A stretch of 61,173 bases of DNA from Lachnospiraceae bacterium (GCA_017624115.1 JAGANQ010000007.1:1-61173); one strand, 5' to 3'. Shown: positions 45,563 to 54,039, counted from the stretch's first letter. Program-made: numbers and translations. Notes: generated by a model from the letters alone, not told the origin.

Positions 45563-46497
45563 TGTCTGCGCTCTCCCACCTGCGAGAGCGGGATTGCCAT
45601 CCATGTACGCTTCAGTCCCTGGCAGTCTGCTCTTCCATGATATCTGTCCCCATGCACTGTCAGATATACTATGCCGGAAGATTCCGGCACACCATTACAC
45701 AGCTCACAGGCATAATATTTTCCCCCATTGTTATTTCTAAGCGTGGCAAGAGTTTGACTTTCTACTGCTCTTATCGATAAGTTCAAATGCGTACAGTACT
45801 TGTTGGTATGGTAGACCGTTCCTGTCTCCGTGATATACACCATTTCTTCTGTACTCTCTTCTTCCTCTGCCATCGGCATAAACCCCGTGAATGCCCTGAT
45901 TCTCACTCTCTGCACACAGAGCAGTTCAAAAAAATCTCCCGGCAGATACGGAATTTCCACCCGATAACGCAGTACCATATCCACCATCTGATTATTATCC
46001 AGCAATGAATCACTTATCAGAAACAGCCCGTCTGTCCCTCCCTTAATGCAGGAATTATCAAGCCATTCTCTGCCGATGCCCTCCTTTATATGCTCCAGTG
46101 CATAAGCAGAAGAAAAACCATGATACAGCATATCCGTAAGCTCTGGCTCCAGATTATCCTTTAATTCTTTTTCCTCCGCTGGCGCCATACTTAAAATTTC
46201 CTCGTATGTAAAAGCATAGCGCGCCACATCACGGGCACTCTCTGTAAGCTCCTCCTGTAATATCACCTGTAAATTGAGAAGCACCATAAAATACAGAAAT
46301 GCACAGAACGCAAACAGTACGATCGGCAATACAAACGCTGCCTCTACCGTAAAACCGGCAGAACAGGAGGCAGGACAGAATGCTCTTATTCCTTTTTCAC
46401 ATTCATTGGCTCGGCATATATATTTCTGTACCTGGAGAGAGCTTTTTATTTTTGGTTCCGCGATATTTTTTACATTTTTTGTATGAAATAAGAGCAC
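45535..46497 (-). CDS. TadE-like pseudopilin with a Cys-rich tandem repeat tail
   Basis: A 320-residue protein. GFTVEAAFVLPIVLFAFCAFLYF at about 48-70 is the TadE-type leader helix. The N-terminal 47 residues are unusually long and come from a 96-bp segment between two inverted repeats. Residues about 70-225 form the extracytoplasmic pseudopilin body. The last 95 residues hold two similar units: VYITETGTVYHTNKYCTHL...YACELC and VYLTVHGDRYHGRADCQGL...QCTRC, each with a single Cys followed by a CxxC pair, so each may bind zinc or form disulfides. The start codon is GTG 46495-46497 with GGAGG 9 bases ahead. It overlaps the prepilin peptidase frame downstream. Confidence 0.8.
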   Translation of the reverse strand: MLLFHTKNVKNIAEPKIKSSLQVQKYICRANECEKGIRAFCPASCSAGFTVEAAFVLPIVLFAFCAFLYFMVLLNLQVILQEELTESARDVARYAFTYEEILSMAPAEEKELKDNLEPELTDMLYHGFSSAYALEHIKEGIGREWLDNSCIKGGTDGLFLISDSLLDNNQMVDMVLRYRVEIPYLPGDFFELLCVQRVRIRAFTGFMPMAEEEESTEEMVYITETGTVYHTNKYCTHLNLSIRAVESQTLATLRNNNGGKYYACELCNGVPESSGIVYLTVHGDRYHGRADCQGLKRTWMAIPLSQVGERRQCTRCQQQK

Positions 46498-46517
46498 TCT
46501 GTCCTGCCTCCTGTTCT
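46360..46517. repeat. 31-bp inverted repeats flanking a 96-bp segment at the start of the TadE-like gene
   Basis: Arms 46360-46390 and 46487-46517 are reverse complements with one mismatch in 31 bases. The right arm holds the GGAGG ribosome binding site and GTG start of the TadE-like gene; the left arm encodes residues about 35-45 (RAFCPASCS) and contains the same GGAGG with ATG on the opposite strand. The spacer 46391-46486 is exactly 32 codons. The stem could also hide the start site in the mRNA. Confidence 0.9.
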
Positions 46518-46526
46518 ATCCTGCAG

Positions 46527-48584
46527 CTAGTAAGCGTAGCTGCTTGTTCCTTCAATCTGATAATCTCCTGCTTCTCCACTTCGCTCAATAAAGGGAAGCT
46601 TTATAAATATCGGTTTTGCTCTGAACGCAGTACGAATAACAAGCTCTGTCACGCATTCCTCCAATGAAAACCCTGCATCATACTTCTTTTTTACCAGCGC
46701 TTCTATCAAATCCATAGTTCTGCCATTTCTTGCACCCCGCTCTTCCTTCAGCAGAAGCAGGCGCAGATAGTCCTTATATGTCAGTCCGTCCAATTCCTCT
46801 GTCTCATACGGCAGATTAGAAGCATTCAGCTTCATCAGACCACTGAGACTGAGCTGCCATGACATATCATCCTTTGTCAGTGGCACCCTTCTGCCTGCAA
46901 ACAAAGCTCTTACATCCACAATTCCCTCTGCCTGTGCCCATACAGTCAGGATCAGCAGCTTTGTAACCTCGATAATCCCGTTCATCCCCGTAAAGCCGAC
47001 CAGTAATATCGCAAGTCCCTCTGCTTCCGTCTGCTTTTCCTCACTTCCAAGCAGATAGATAAGATTCATCCCGCTTCTCAGAAGCAGAAGCTCGGACGCA
47101 ACTGCTGCCAGATTTTTCCGGTCATTGTCCTTTCCTGCCAGAATATACTCTGCCTCATATGCCAGCAGCTTGTCCTCCGCCGGTTCCAGCAGATTGCCAA
47201 ACCGGTTAAGCAGATATTCATTTATCAATATCTGTTCTGGCAGCGCTTCCTCCGCATACCGGTATCCCCTCAGCTTATCCTCATACAGCTTTGCTGCGGC
47301 AAATGTCTGATTAGAAAGCTCCGATGGATGCTCTGCCACAAGCCCTAAAAGCCCGTTTCCTAGCAGATTTTCCACTCCCTTTATGACATCTGTACCACTT
47401 CCGTCTGCTGCCTCATCCGTATAGTTCAACTGCAGACGGTCTGTACGATAGCTGTGCATTGCTTCCACGCACGAATCCAATGCTGATTTCAAGCCTTCCA
47501 CTCCGCCGGACATATACGGCGAGAGTACATTTATATTTCCCTCCAGCACTGATATATTAGGCTGAATATCCTGTGTACCATCCGTGACCTCATAGTAATC
47601 TCCTTCTCCTGCAGAATAAATGCGGATATTGGAAAGCTCTGTTTCCACTGCCGTCCTTATTTCCTCCGCCAGCTTTTCCTTTCCTTCCTCAAAGGTCTGC
47701 TCCATATCCATAAGCAGTTCCCCTACAAGCTGTGTATTCGTATCATATTTGATTTTGTTCACAGCAACATAATTGTTATAATCCAGTAGTGCCGTATGAC
47801 CCTGTACCAAATCCTGAACCTGCAGGGCAATACTTCTCTCCAGCATATGGATCTCTTCCTCCAGACGCCTGAGCTCCTTCTCCCTCTCTGCAGCTTCCTT
47901 CTCGTCTGACACCTTCTCTTCACCCAGCGCTTCATAGATTTCGTAAAGCCCGCAAAGCTCATCTACCGCCGGTTTTATGCTGTCAGCCGCCCCCTCTACA
48001 TCAAGACTGTACTCCTTTATCCAGTTCATGCCCCTGTGCATTTTCTGAATCGCCAGATCTACCTCTGCCGCCTGCGTCCGCAGTCCCGAAAGCTTTTCAA
48101 AGATACTGGTGACAACCTCCGCCTGCTCCAGCAATCCCAGTTTTTCCATAATCCATTCCAGTAATCCTGCCGGTGCCGCATACTTCATGTATGCAAGAAT
48201 CTCCTCCTCCAGCACTCTTCCGCCTTCCTCACTAATAATTCTCTCATTCTGCAAAGAAATCTCCTGCGGCTGCACCTGACAGAAATCTGCCCCACGTACC
48301 AACAGTTCCTTATTCGGCACAGCATTATAGGACATATAATCAAGCAGATATTCCTTATATTGTTCGGAATTATCCGTTCCATAGGATTTATCAAGCATCA
48401 ATAATCCATATTCCTTTGCCACCGGCAGGGAATAGTCTGCGAATACGGACTCCAATGCCAGATACGCACTTGTCTGGCACCGAAGCCGCACGCCTCCCAG
48501 TCTTGCAGATTCTACAGCTGTACACAACAGAGAAAATATAACCAGTAATAAAAGGCTGAAATATACCGTAATATGTCCCTTCAA
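46527..48584 (-). CDS. DUF5702 membrane-anchored protein of the Tad operon
   Basis: A 685-residue protein of the DUF5702 type, found in clostridial Tad clusters and resembling TadG. After a short basic start (KGHITVYFS) a membrane helix LLLLVIFSLLCTAVESARL is followed by a large extracytoplasmic part. That part has coiled-coil segments around residues 175-290 (EEKVSDEKEAAEREKELRRL) and a C-terminal region with further hydrophobic patches near 560-600. It may be a pilus-associated or adhesive component. I choose TTG 48582-48584, which has GTGGAG 8 bases ahead and directly follows the Flp pilin stop; the ATG at 48650 lies inside the pilin gene and lacks support. Confidence 0.75.
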   Translation of the reverse strand: MKGHITVYFSLLLLVIFSLLCTAVESARLGGVRLRCQTSAYLALESVFADYSLPVAKEYGLLMLDKSYGTDNSEQYKEYLLDYMSYNAVPNKELLVRGADFCQVQPQEISLQNERIISEEGGRVLEEEILAYMKYAAPAGLLEWIMEKLGLLEQAEVVTSIFEKLSGLRTQAAEVDLAIQKMHRGMNWIKEYSLDVEGAADSIKPAVDELCGLYEIYEALGEEKVSDEKEAAEREKELRRLEEEIHMLERSIALQVQDLVQGHTALLDYNNYVAVNKIKYDTNTQLVGELLMDMEQTFEEGKEKLAEEIRTAVETELSNIRIYSAGEGDYYEVTDGTQDIQPNISVLEGNINVLSPYMSGGVEGLKSALDSCVEAMHSYRTDRLQLNYTDEAADGSGTDVIKGVENLLGNGLLGLVAEHPSELSNQTFAAAKLYEDKLRGYRYAEEALPEQILINEYLLNRFGNLLEPAEDKLLAYEAEYILAGKDNDRKNLAAVASELLLLRSGMNLIYLLGSEEKQTEAEGLAILLVGFTGMNGIIEVTKLLILTVWAQAEGIVDVRALFAGRRVPLTKDDMSWQLSLSGLMKLNASNLPYETEELDGLTYKDYLRLLLLKEERGARNGRTMDLIEALVKKKYDAGFSLEECVTELVIRTAFRAKPIFIKLPFIERSGEAGDYQIEGTSSYAY

Positions 48585-48600
48585 TTTTCTTCTCCACTTC

Positions 48601-48780
48601 TTAAGAATAAATCGTATTTGTCTTGGTCTGTATCTCCTTAAAAATACCATCCACCAGAGATTTAAGCTGATTTTTAAAAATCAGCACCAGCCCAATTAGT
48701 ACCACGAGAATCAATATCATTTCCACCACACCGATCCCACTTTCATCCATCCACAATTCCTGTGCCCACTGCTTCACCAT
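48601..48780 (-). CDS. Flp-type (type IVb) pilin
   Basis: A 59-residue prepilin: a short leader with acidic residues, then SGIGVVEMILILVVLIGLVLIFK with a Gly processing region and a conserved Glu 20 at the usual place next to the hydrophobic helix. The small tail NQLKSLVDGIFKEIQ completes a Flp1-class pilin. It would be cleaved by an A24 peptidase and assembled into the Flp pilus. The start ATG 48778-48780 follows AAAGGAGG; the upstream extension to 48825 overlaps the TadC gene and is not supported. Confidence 0.9.
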   Translation of the reverse strand: MVKQWAQELWMDESGIGVVEMILILVVLIGLVLIFKNQLKSLVDGIFKEIQTKTNTIYS

Positions 48781-48794
48781 ACTCACTACCTCCT

Positions 48795-50153
48795 TTAAAA
48801 GCTCATAACCGCCGGAGCGATACATATGATTAGTACTACCATCAACAGCAGAATCATCGGCAGCAGCATTCTCGTACCTGCTTCCTGAGCAAGCTTAACA
48901 GCAAATGCCCTTCTGTCCTCAAATGCCTGCCAGGTTTCCTCCTGCAAAAGCTCCAGAAGACCTGCTGTTCCTTTTTTCAGATTCTGTTCCAGAAGACTTC
49001 CCAGCTTACGGTAACCGTGCTGCCTGCAGCGCCTGCCAAAGGCCGCATATACCCCGCCCTCCGGCAATCCTCTTTCCAGCTCGTAATAGCTGAACAGCAT
49101 TTCCTCGTAAGCATAATTTTTAACCTTCCTGTCCTTATAATCCTGGACAATTCTCTGCCACGCGCGCCTTACCGTGAGTCCCGACCCTATCAGCAGACAC
49201 AGCTTCGATACAATTTCCGGATAGGCAAGCATCAGCTCCTTTTCCTTCTTCTTTTTCTCCTCCAGCAGCTTCTGTTCAGGTAAAAACGTGCTGCAGACAG
49301 CCAGCAATATAACCAGCATCCACACTATCCATTCCTGGTTCGCGGAAGGTTCTCTGTACACAATTTTCTTTTCTCCGACTGTCTGCGGAAGCATAAAGCC
49401 GCTTTCCTCCCCACTCTCCTTCTCTGCTCTTTTTACTGCCTGACGGATATCATATGCCAGCCGTTCCTGCTCATTCATCTCACCCGGCACTACCATAACT
49501 GAAAATAAAAACTCTTTTTTGTAGGCTCCAAGTGAAATCTCCGCTGTCAGGCTGACCTGCTCCTTATCCAGAATATCTTCCGTATTCACTGCTCCATTTC
49601 TGTCAATCCGCTCTGTATTATCAATATACCAGTAAATGCTGCAGCCGGTTTCCTCCAGATAAGACGGCAGATTCAAGTTTCTGCTCACTTCGTCCAAAGA
49701 AGGATTTTCTCCGGTAATCCTCTCCTTCAGCAGCCTATAGCTCTGCTCTATCGCCTGATTTGCCTCATCTTCCTTCGGTATCCGTTCCCCCACCTCAACA
49801 ATAAGCGGAATCTCTTCTGTGTCCAGCCATGCACTCAGGCTGATTCTCGTATCTCCCTCTCCCGGTTCAGGCCGTTCTATCTGACTGACAGTCACTTCCC
49901 CCTCTCCCATCATCGAATATACCTGGCACGCAAACGTCACCACCGACCCGGCCAGTAAAACATATATGCCCGTAAGGAGTTTGTTTCTCCAGAGCATTTC
50001 TTTCTCCTTCACTTGATTTTTTCCCGGCTTCAGATACATGATTGCATCTGAACTGGATGCTCCTATCGGCGGACAACGCTTCCAACGCATCTTTTTTCGA
50101 AGCAGATACACACCCACACACGCCCCAATGATTCCTGTCAAAGAAAACAGCAT
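48795..50153 (-). CDS. TadC-like inner-membrane platform protein with a long exported insertion
   Basis: A 452-residue protein. The C-terminal 170 residues are a type II secretion F (GSPII_F/TadC) domain: YPEIVSKLCLLIGSGLTVRRAW, AFGRRCRQHGYRKLGSLLEQNLKKG and a final helix LLPMILLLMVVLIICIAP. The N-terminal part has a membrane helix near 3-18 and one near 63-80, then about 190 residues likely outside the cytoplasm, and another helix near 272-290. Usual TadC is about 300 residues, so the insertion is extra. GAGGAGGATAT precedes the ATG. It follows tadB by 9 bases. Confidence 0.8.
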   Translation of the reverse strand: MLFSLTGIIGACVGVYLLRKKMRWKRCPPIGASSSDAIMYLKPGKNQVKEKEMLWRNKLLTGIYVLLAGSVVTFACQVYSMMGEGEVTVSQIERPEPGEGDTRISLSAWLDTEEIPLIVEVGERIPKEDEANQAIEQSYRLLKERITGENPSLDEVSRNLNLPSYLEETGCSIYWYIDNTERIDRNGAVNTEDILDKEQVSLTAEISLGAYKKEFLFSVMVVPGEMNEQERLAYDIRQAVKRAEKESGEESGFMLPQTVGEKKIVYREPSANQEWIVWMLVILLAVCSTFLPEQKLLEEKKKKEKELMLAYPEIVSKLCLLIGSGLTVRRAWQRIVQDYKDRKVKNYAYEEMLFSYYELERGLPEGGVYAAFGRRCRQHGYRKLGSLLEQNLKKGTAGLLELLQEETWQAFEDRRAFAVKLAQEAGTRMLLPMILLLMVVLIICIAPAVMSF

Positions 50154-50162
50154 ATATCCTCC

Positions 50163-50936
50163 TCATATTTCAATGTTCATTATCTTTTCTGCCAGACAGT
50201 ATGCCGCCAGGCAGAGTAACAGGCAAACTGTCATAACAGCTCTTCCAGCAAGCGTTGTATACAGAATCTCCATAAGTTCCCCATTTCCCATGCGCAGATA
50301 GAGAATCATCGCCAACGGCATAATGTTCATAATTCTTTGTTCGTAACGCTTTTCCTGCACCAACGTACGGATTTCCCGCTGCGTTTCCAGCTTCTTTCCG
50401 ATAGTCTCCGATGTATTTTCCATAACAGAAACAAGATTTCCACTGCTTCTCTTTGCAATTTTAAATATAGCGGCAAAATTCCCTGCATCCTCCAGACCGC
50501 TGCGTCTGGCAAATTCTTCAAGCACTTCCTCCGCCGGTCTGTTCAGCTTCATCTGGTGAAGCATCCGTGCCAGCTCCCGCGGTATAAACGCATTTTTTCC
50601 ATACAGCTCAGAAAGCTCCTGATACGCCTCACGAAACGCATTTTCCACTGCATATCCGGCATGCATGGAAGCACTCAGAAAGTTCAGAAAATCCTTAAAC
50701 TGTATCTCACCTTCCGTTCTCTTTCGGGTTTCAGCTTTTTTATGTATGTGGATACTGACTGGTTTCCAGAATGGCAGAAGCAATGCTGCCGCCCATAGTG
50801 TGTCATAAAACAGCCATGAAATCAGCAGAAAAAGTCCCACTGCTTTTATTTTGTCAGGGAAGCTTCCAGTCAATCCCTGCCATGACAAGCTTCTGCCTGT
50901 TTTGAAGCCGTTCCTTACTGCCTGATAAATGCCCAA
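50163..50936 (-). CDS. tadB: TadB-like inner-membrane platform protein
   Basis: A 257-residue type II secretion F-domain protein. DFLNFLSASMHAGYAVENAF and KRSSGNLVSVMENTSETIGKKL are typical TadB motifs, with membrane helices at about 25-50 and two near the C-terminus. It partners with TadC as the platform of the pilus motor. I choose TTG 50934-50936, which has GGAGGG 8 bases ahead; the ATG at 51002 is far inside tadA and unsupported. The gene overlaps tadA by 83 bases. Confidence 0.85.
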   Translation of the reverse strand: MGIYQAVRNGFKTGRSLSWQGLTGSFPDKIKAVGLFLLISWLFYDTLWAAALLLPFWKPVSIHIHKKAETRKRTEGEIQFKDFLNFLSASMHAGYAVENAFREAYQELSELYGKNAFIPRELARMLHQMKLNRPAEEVLEEFARRSGLEDAGNFAAIFKIAKRSSGNLVSVMENTSETIGKKLETQREIRTLVQEKRYEQRIMNIMPLAMILYLRMGNGELMEILYTTLAGRAVMTVCLLLCLAAYCLAEKIMNIEI

Positions 50937-52068
50937 TAATTCTTCCCTCCTCCTGTGATAGTTCTTCAAACCAGAACAGCGGATTGAGCTGATACATCTC
51001 ATCCTTCAGCGGAAGCACCTCCGATATCTCCAGCACCCGTCTGCTCCTGTCACGCAGTCTGCCCAGATGCACCAGAATATCCACTGCTGAAGCTATCTGC
51101 CCGCGAATCGCCTGAATTGGCATATCCATGCCCATCAGAACCATTGTTTCCAGACGCCGCAGCATATCCATGGGACTGTTGCTGTGCCCGCTCGACATCG
51201 CACCATCGTGACCTGTGTTCATGCTCTGCAGTAAATCCACGGCTTCCTCCCCGCGCACTTCTCCAACGATAATTCTGTCCGGTCTCATACGCAGGCTTGC
51301 CCTGATTAAATCACGAATTGTAATTGAGTGCTCTCCCTCTGCTGTTGCATTTCTGGTTTCCATACGCACAAGATTCGGAACACCCCTGATTTGCAGCTCT
51401 GCACTGTCTTCAATCGTTATAATACGCTCCTCCTTTGGAATAAAGTCCGACATGGCATTCAGAAATGTCGTTTTGCCGGAGCCGGTACCACCGCAGACAA
51501 TAATGTTATAGCCCGCAAATACCATATCCTTCAGCATGTCTGCCGCCTCCCTGCTGATAGCCTCCCATGCCAGCAGCATCTCCATTGTTACCGGAGTCTT
51601 CGGAAACTTTCGTATTGTCACAATCGGACCATTTATGGCTATCGGATTGAGCACTACATTGACGCGCGAACCGTCCTCCAGTCTGGAATCGACAATCGGC
51701 GATGCCTCGTTCACTCTGCGGTTAACCTTTGCCACCATGAGCTGAATGACATCTGATAAACGCTCCGACGAGACAAAATGCCTGTCCAGCTTTTTGATAC
51801 TGCCATTCTGCTCGATAAAGATATCATCGCAGCCATTTACCATGATTTCCGTAATCTCGTCTCTCTCAAGCAAATCCTGCAAAACATCCAGACGCCGCAG
51901 AGAATCGAACACGCCTTTCCTGACCTGGCTGCGTCTGGACAGAGGAAGATATTCCCTCTTGCTGTACCAGATAATCACCTCATCAATACATTCCCATATC
52001 TCCTCGTCACTAAGCTCCCGCGTCTGGTCCAGCCGGTTTAAGACCTCCTGGCGTACCTTCTCAATCAT
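50854..52068 (-). CDS. tadA: TadA/CpaF pilus-assembly ATPase
   Basis: A 404-residue secretion ATPase of the VirB11/CpaF class. The N-terminal domain (about 1-110) has DEEIWECIDEVIIWY. The ATPase domain shows Walker A GGTGSGKT at about 193-200, an Asp box with IEDSAELQI, the Walker B-like RPDRIIVGEVRGEEA, and a His box in GHDGAMSSGHSNSP. It drives Flp pilus extension. The start ATG 52066-52068 has GGAGGAAGCGA ahead and overlaps tadZ by 8 bases. Confidence 0.95.
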   Translation of the reverse strand: MIEKVRQEVLNRLDQTRELSDEEIWECIDEVIIWYSKREYLPLSRRSQVRKGVFDSLRRLDVLQDLLERDEITEIMVNGCDDIFIEQNGSIKKLDRHFVSSERLSDVIQLMVAKVNRRVNEASPIVDSRLEDGSRVNVVLNPIAINGPIVTIRKFPKTPVTMEMLLAWEAISREAADMLKDMVFAGYNIIVCGGTGSGKTTFLNAMSDFIPKEERIITIEDSAELQIRGVPNLVRMETRNATAEGEHSITIRDLIRASLRMRPDRIIVGEVRGEEAVDLLQSMNTGHDGAMSSGHSNSPMDMLRRLETMVLMGMDMPIQAIRGQIASAVDILVHLGRLRDRSRRVLEISEVLPLKDEMYQLNPLFWFEELSQEEGRIIGHLSGSKERLQNRQKLVMAGIDWKLP

Positions 52069-53062
52069 TCGCTTCCTCCGACAGAATACATTCTGCAAAC
52101 CGCCTCATTTCTTCTGATTCTGCGTATTCGAGCAGTCCTATTTCTGTTCCTCCATTATGTGCCGGCACCATCACTCTCTGCATCCTGCTTGACAGGCTCT
52201 CCCATCCCGAAAGCGCTAGACAGTCCTCATATTCCTTAAGCTTTGACTCAGAAATCCTGTTTTCCAGAACCGGGACATAAATCTTATTGCACAGTGAGAG
52301 TATTTCCTCCAGCCCGTTTACACAGTCCCCCGGCTCCACGATAATCACCTCATAGCGGCTTTGCAGCAAAAGCAGAAACCATTCCCGCCATTCCTCCGGC
52401 TGAACAGATTTCATATCTGAAGGGCACATGGCAGGCGGAAAATAGTACATATCACGAAGCTTCTCTGCCGTCTCATCCACCTTTCTTAACATCCCATTTT
52501 TTTCTTCGCGGTAAAAGTACAGCAAATCTGATACGTCTTTGCGATACTCCTTTCCAAACAGCATCCTGAACCCGGAGAAGTCTTCCAGATTTACATACAG
52601 CACCTTTCTGCTGCGCGCACAGGCTTCTCCATACGCCAGTGAAAATGCTGTCTTCCCACAGCGTTTTATCGGCGAATACACACCTATCAGACGCGTCGTT
52701 GCCAGCTTTGCCGCCGTACAGGCAAGCGCCAGATTTCCTACACTGTAATACTGCATCACCTCCTGCACCAGATTCCCGGATGCCTGATAACGATTGACGG
52801 AAGGAAAGCCCTTCAAATCTACGATACCATCCTCCGTAAGTACAACAATCTTTCCTATGGCAAGTCCGGCAATTTCCTCGTCCATCGCCTCTGCCGATAT
52901 CAGCAGCAGCTCTATACTATGCCCGGCAGCGTATTCCTTCAAAAGCTCCGGCGAAGTAAATGCCTGCAGCTTCAGCGGAATATTCTGATGGCTGTTTATA
53001 TACTGCATCAGGTTTTTTACATATGACCTGTCAAAGTCACATATCGCAAATATTTTACTCAT
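52061..53062 (-). CDS. tadZ: TadZ/CpaE-like ParA-family ATPase
   Basis: A 333-residue localisation protein. The N-terminal 110 residues resemble a receiver-like (atypical) domain, and the C-terminal part is MinD/ParA-like with a deviant Walker A in GVYSPIKRCGKTAFSLAY (about 128-145), where the second Lys and Thr are kept. YEVIIVEPGDCVNGLEEILSL fits the Walker B/switch strand. TadZ marks the pole or site of pilus assembly. Two Met codons are close together; ATG 53062 has AGAAGG at the better distance. Ends 8 bases inside tadA. Confidence 0.85.
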   Translation of the reverse strand: MSKIFAICDFDRSYVKNLMQYINSHQNIPLKLQAFTSPELLKEYAAGHSIELLLISAEAMDEEIAGLAIGKIVVLTEDGIVDLKGFPSVNRYQASGNLVQEVMQYYSVGNLALACTAAKLATTRLIGVYSPIKRCGKTAFSLAYGEACARSRKVLYVNLEDFSGFRMLFGKEYRKDVSDLLYFYREEKNGMLRKVDETAEKLRDMYYFPPAMCPSDMKSVQPEEWREWFLLLLQSRYEVIIVEPGDCVNGLEEILSLCNKIYVPVLENRISESKLKEYEDCLALSGWESLSSRMQRVMVPAHNGGTEIGLLEYAESEEMRRFAECILSEEAND

Positions 53063-53082
53063 CTTCATCCTTCTTTCTTATC

Positions 53083-53589
53083 TCATTTCCGCAATACTAA
53101 CAATACTGCCAGTAAAACTGCTGCCGAAAAATGCATCGTACTGTCATAGCCATCTCTGGCAATATCATAATAGGGAATCCACTTTCCTGTGTGAACCACA
53201 GTTTGAATAAACTTAAGAAAATAGCAGATACGGTGCTTAAAGTTCCTGCGCCGTACAATTAGCATCAGAGAAAGTGCTGCTGCAAATAAAAACGAAAGCA
53301 CCATGCACTTCAGGCATTCCTGCAATCCCAGGAATCCTCCGGTTACCGATAAAAGCTTAATGTCCCCGCCGCCCAGTATTCCCGCTCTCTGTAAAAGAAT
53401 CAGGCTGATGACCGGGAGCAATACTCCTGCCGCAAACGATACCAGTCCCGGCAGCCCTTCCCGCAGCCGGAACACCATGCCCAGAATATATCCCAGTAAA
53501 ATCAGGCGGTTCGGTATCCGGTAATTCCGCAGGTCATAAAAAACTGCCGGAATTATAATCAATATCAAAACCGTTTTCGTAATGTACAA
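53083..53589 (-). CDS. tadV: A24-family prepilin peptidase (TadV-like, second of two)
   Basis: A 168-residue polytopic aspartyl protease. The first catalytic Asp is in FYDLRNYRIPNRL (residue 19) and the second in LGGGDIKLL (residue 76), both standard for type IV prepilin peptidases. Five or so membrane helices. First gene of the Tad operon. The start is odd: TTG 53587-53589 is the only recognised start codon near the strong GGGGGAG and lies only a few bases from it; the ATT two codons later is at better spacing. Confidence 0.88.
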   Translation of the reverse strand: MYITKTVLILIIIPAVFYDLRNYRIPNRLILLGYILGMVFRLREGLPGLVSFAAGVLLPVISLILLQRAGILGGGDIKLLSVTGGFLGLQECLKCMVLSFLFAAALSLMLIVRRRNFKHRICYFLKFIQTVVHTGKWIPYYDIARDGYDSTMHFSAAVLLAVLLVLRK

Positions 53590-53603
53590 TCTCCCCCTTT
53601 TTC

Positions 53604-53675
53604 TTAATAATAATCCATGGAAAATTCTGCCGAATCCGACATAAGACTGTGTAAATCAATGATAGTAGAAATCAT
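53604..53675 (-). CDS. Possible 23-residue leader peptide ahead of the Tad operon
   Basis: ATG 53673-53675 opens a short frame, MISTIIDLHSLMSDSAEF and a DYY end, with AGG 4 bases before it. It lies between the mapped promoter and tadV, about 25 bases past the expected transcript start, and its TAA overlaps the region just before the tadV ribosome binding site. It could couple translation into tadV or be a regulatory leader. I know no family for it. Confidence 0.4.
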   Translation of the reverse strand: MISTIIDLHSLMSDSAEFSMDYY

Positions 53676-53705
53676 TTTTCCTGTTCCTGACTGGAACGTG
53701 TTTTT

Positions 53706-53734
53706 ATTATATCTGATGTCCTTATATTTGTAAA
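53706..53734 (-). promoter_or_regulatory. Sigma-A type promoter of the Tad operon
   Basis: On the minus strand TTTACA (53734-53729), a 17-base spacer, then TATAAT (53711-53706), ahead of the leader frame and tadV. Confidence 0.75.
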
Positions 53735-53763
53735 GTACTTTTGAGGTATTATTTTTCGACAAA

Positions 53764-54039
53764 TTATGGAAAAATTTTACAGCAAGCCTCCACTCCATAT
53801 AGCAGCAGCAGTCCCGGACCACCCATAACCCCCAGAATCAGCAGTGACAATGGATTCAGTCCCACATACAGCCCGATTCCCAGCAGTGACAGGCAGTGAT
53901 TGGCTCCAAGTACTCCTGCCATTCCAAACCCAAGTCTGCACATAAGCTTCCGAAATGCCTCCGGATAATAGTAAATAGTTGCTGCTATGAAAACCACGGC
54001 ACTTAAAATAATAATTGCTGTCAAAATCTGATTCTCCAT
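53764..54039 (-). CDS. bofA: BofA-family pro-sigma-K processing inhibitor
   Basis: A 91-residue membrane protein of the BofA family, which in Bacillus restrains the SpoIVFB protease during sporulation. Membrane stretches at about 6-24 and 40-85 are seen, with GFGMAGVLGANHCLSLLGIG and the family signature GLNPLSLLILGVMGGPGLLLLYG at the end. Found also in clostridia that sporulate. GGAGGAAAT precedes the ATG. It is divergent from the DUF2508 gene; in Bacillus the two are neighbours as well. Confidence 0.88.
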   Translation of the reverse strand: MENQILTAIIILSAVVFIAATIYYYPEAFRKLMCRLGFGMAGVLGANHCLSLLGIGLYVGLNPLSLLILGVMGGPGLLLLYGVEACCKIFP

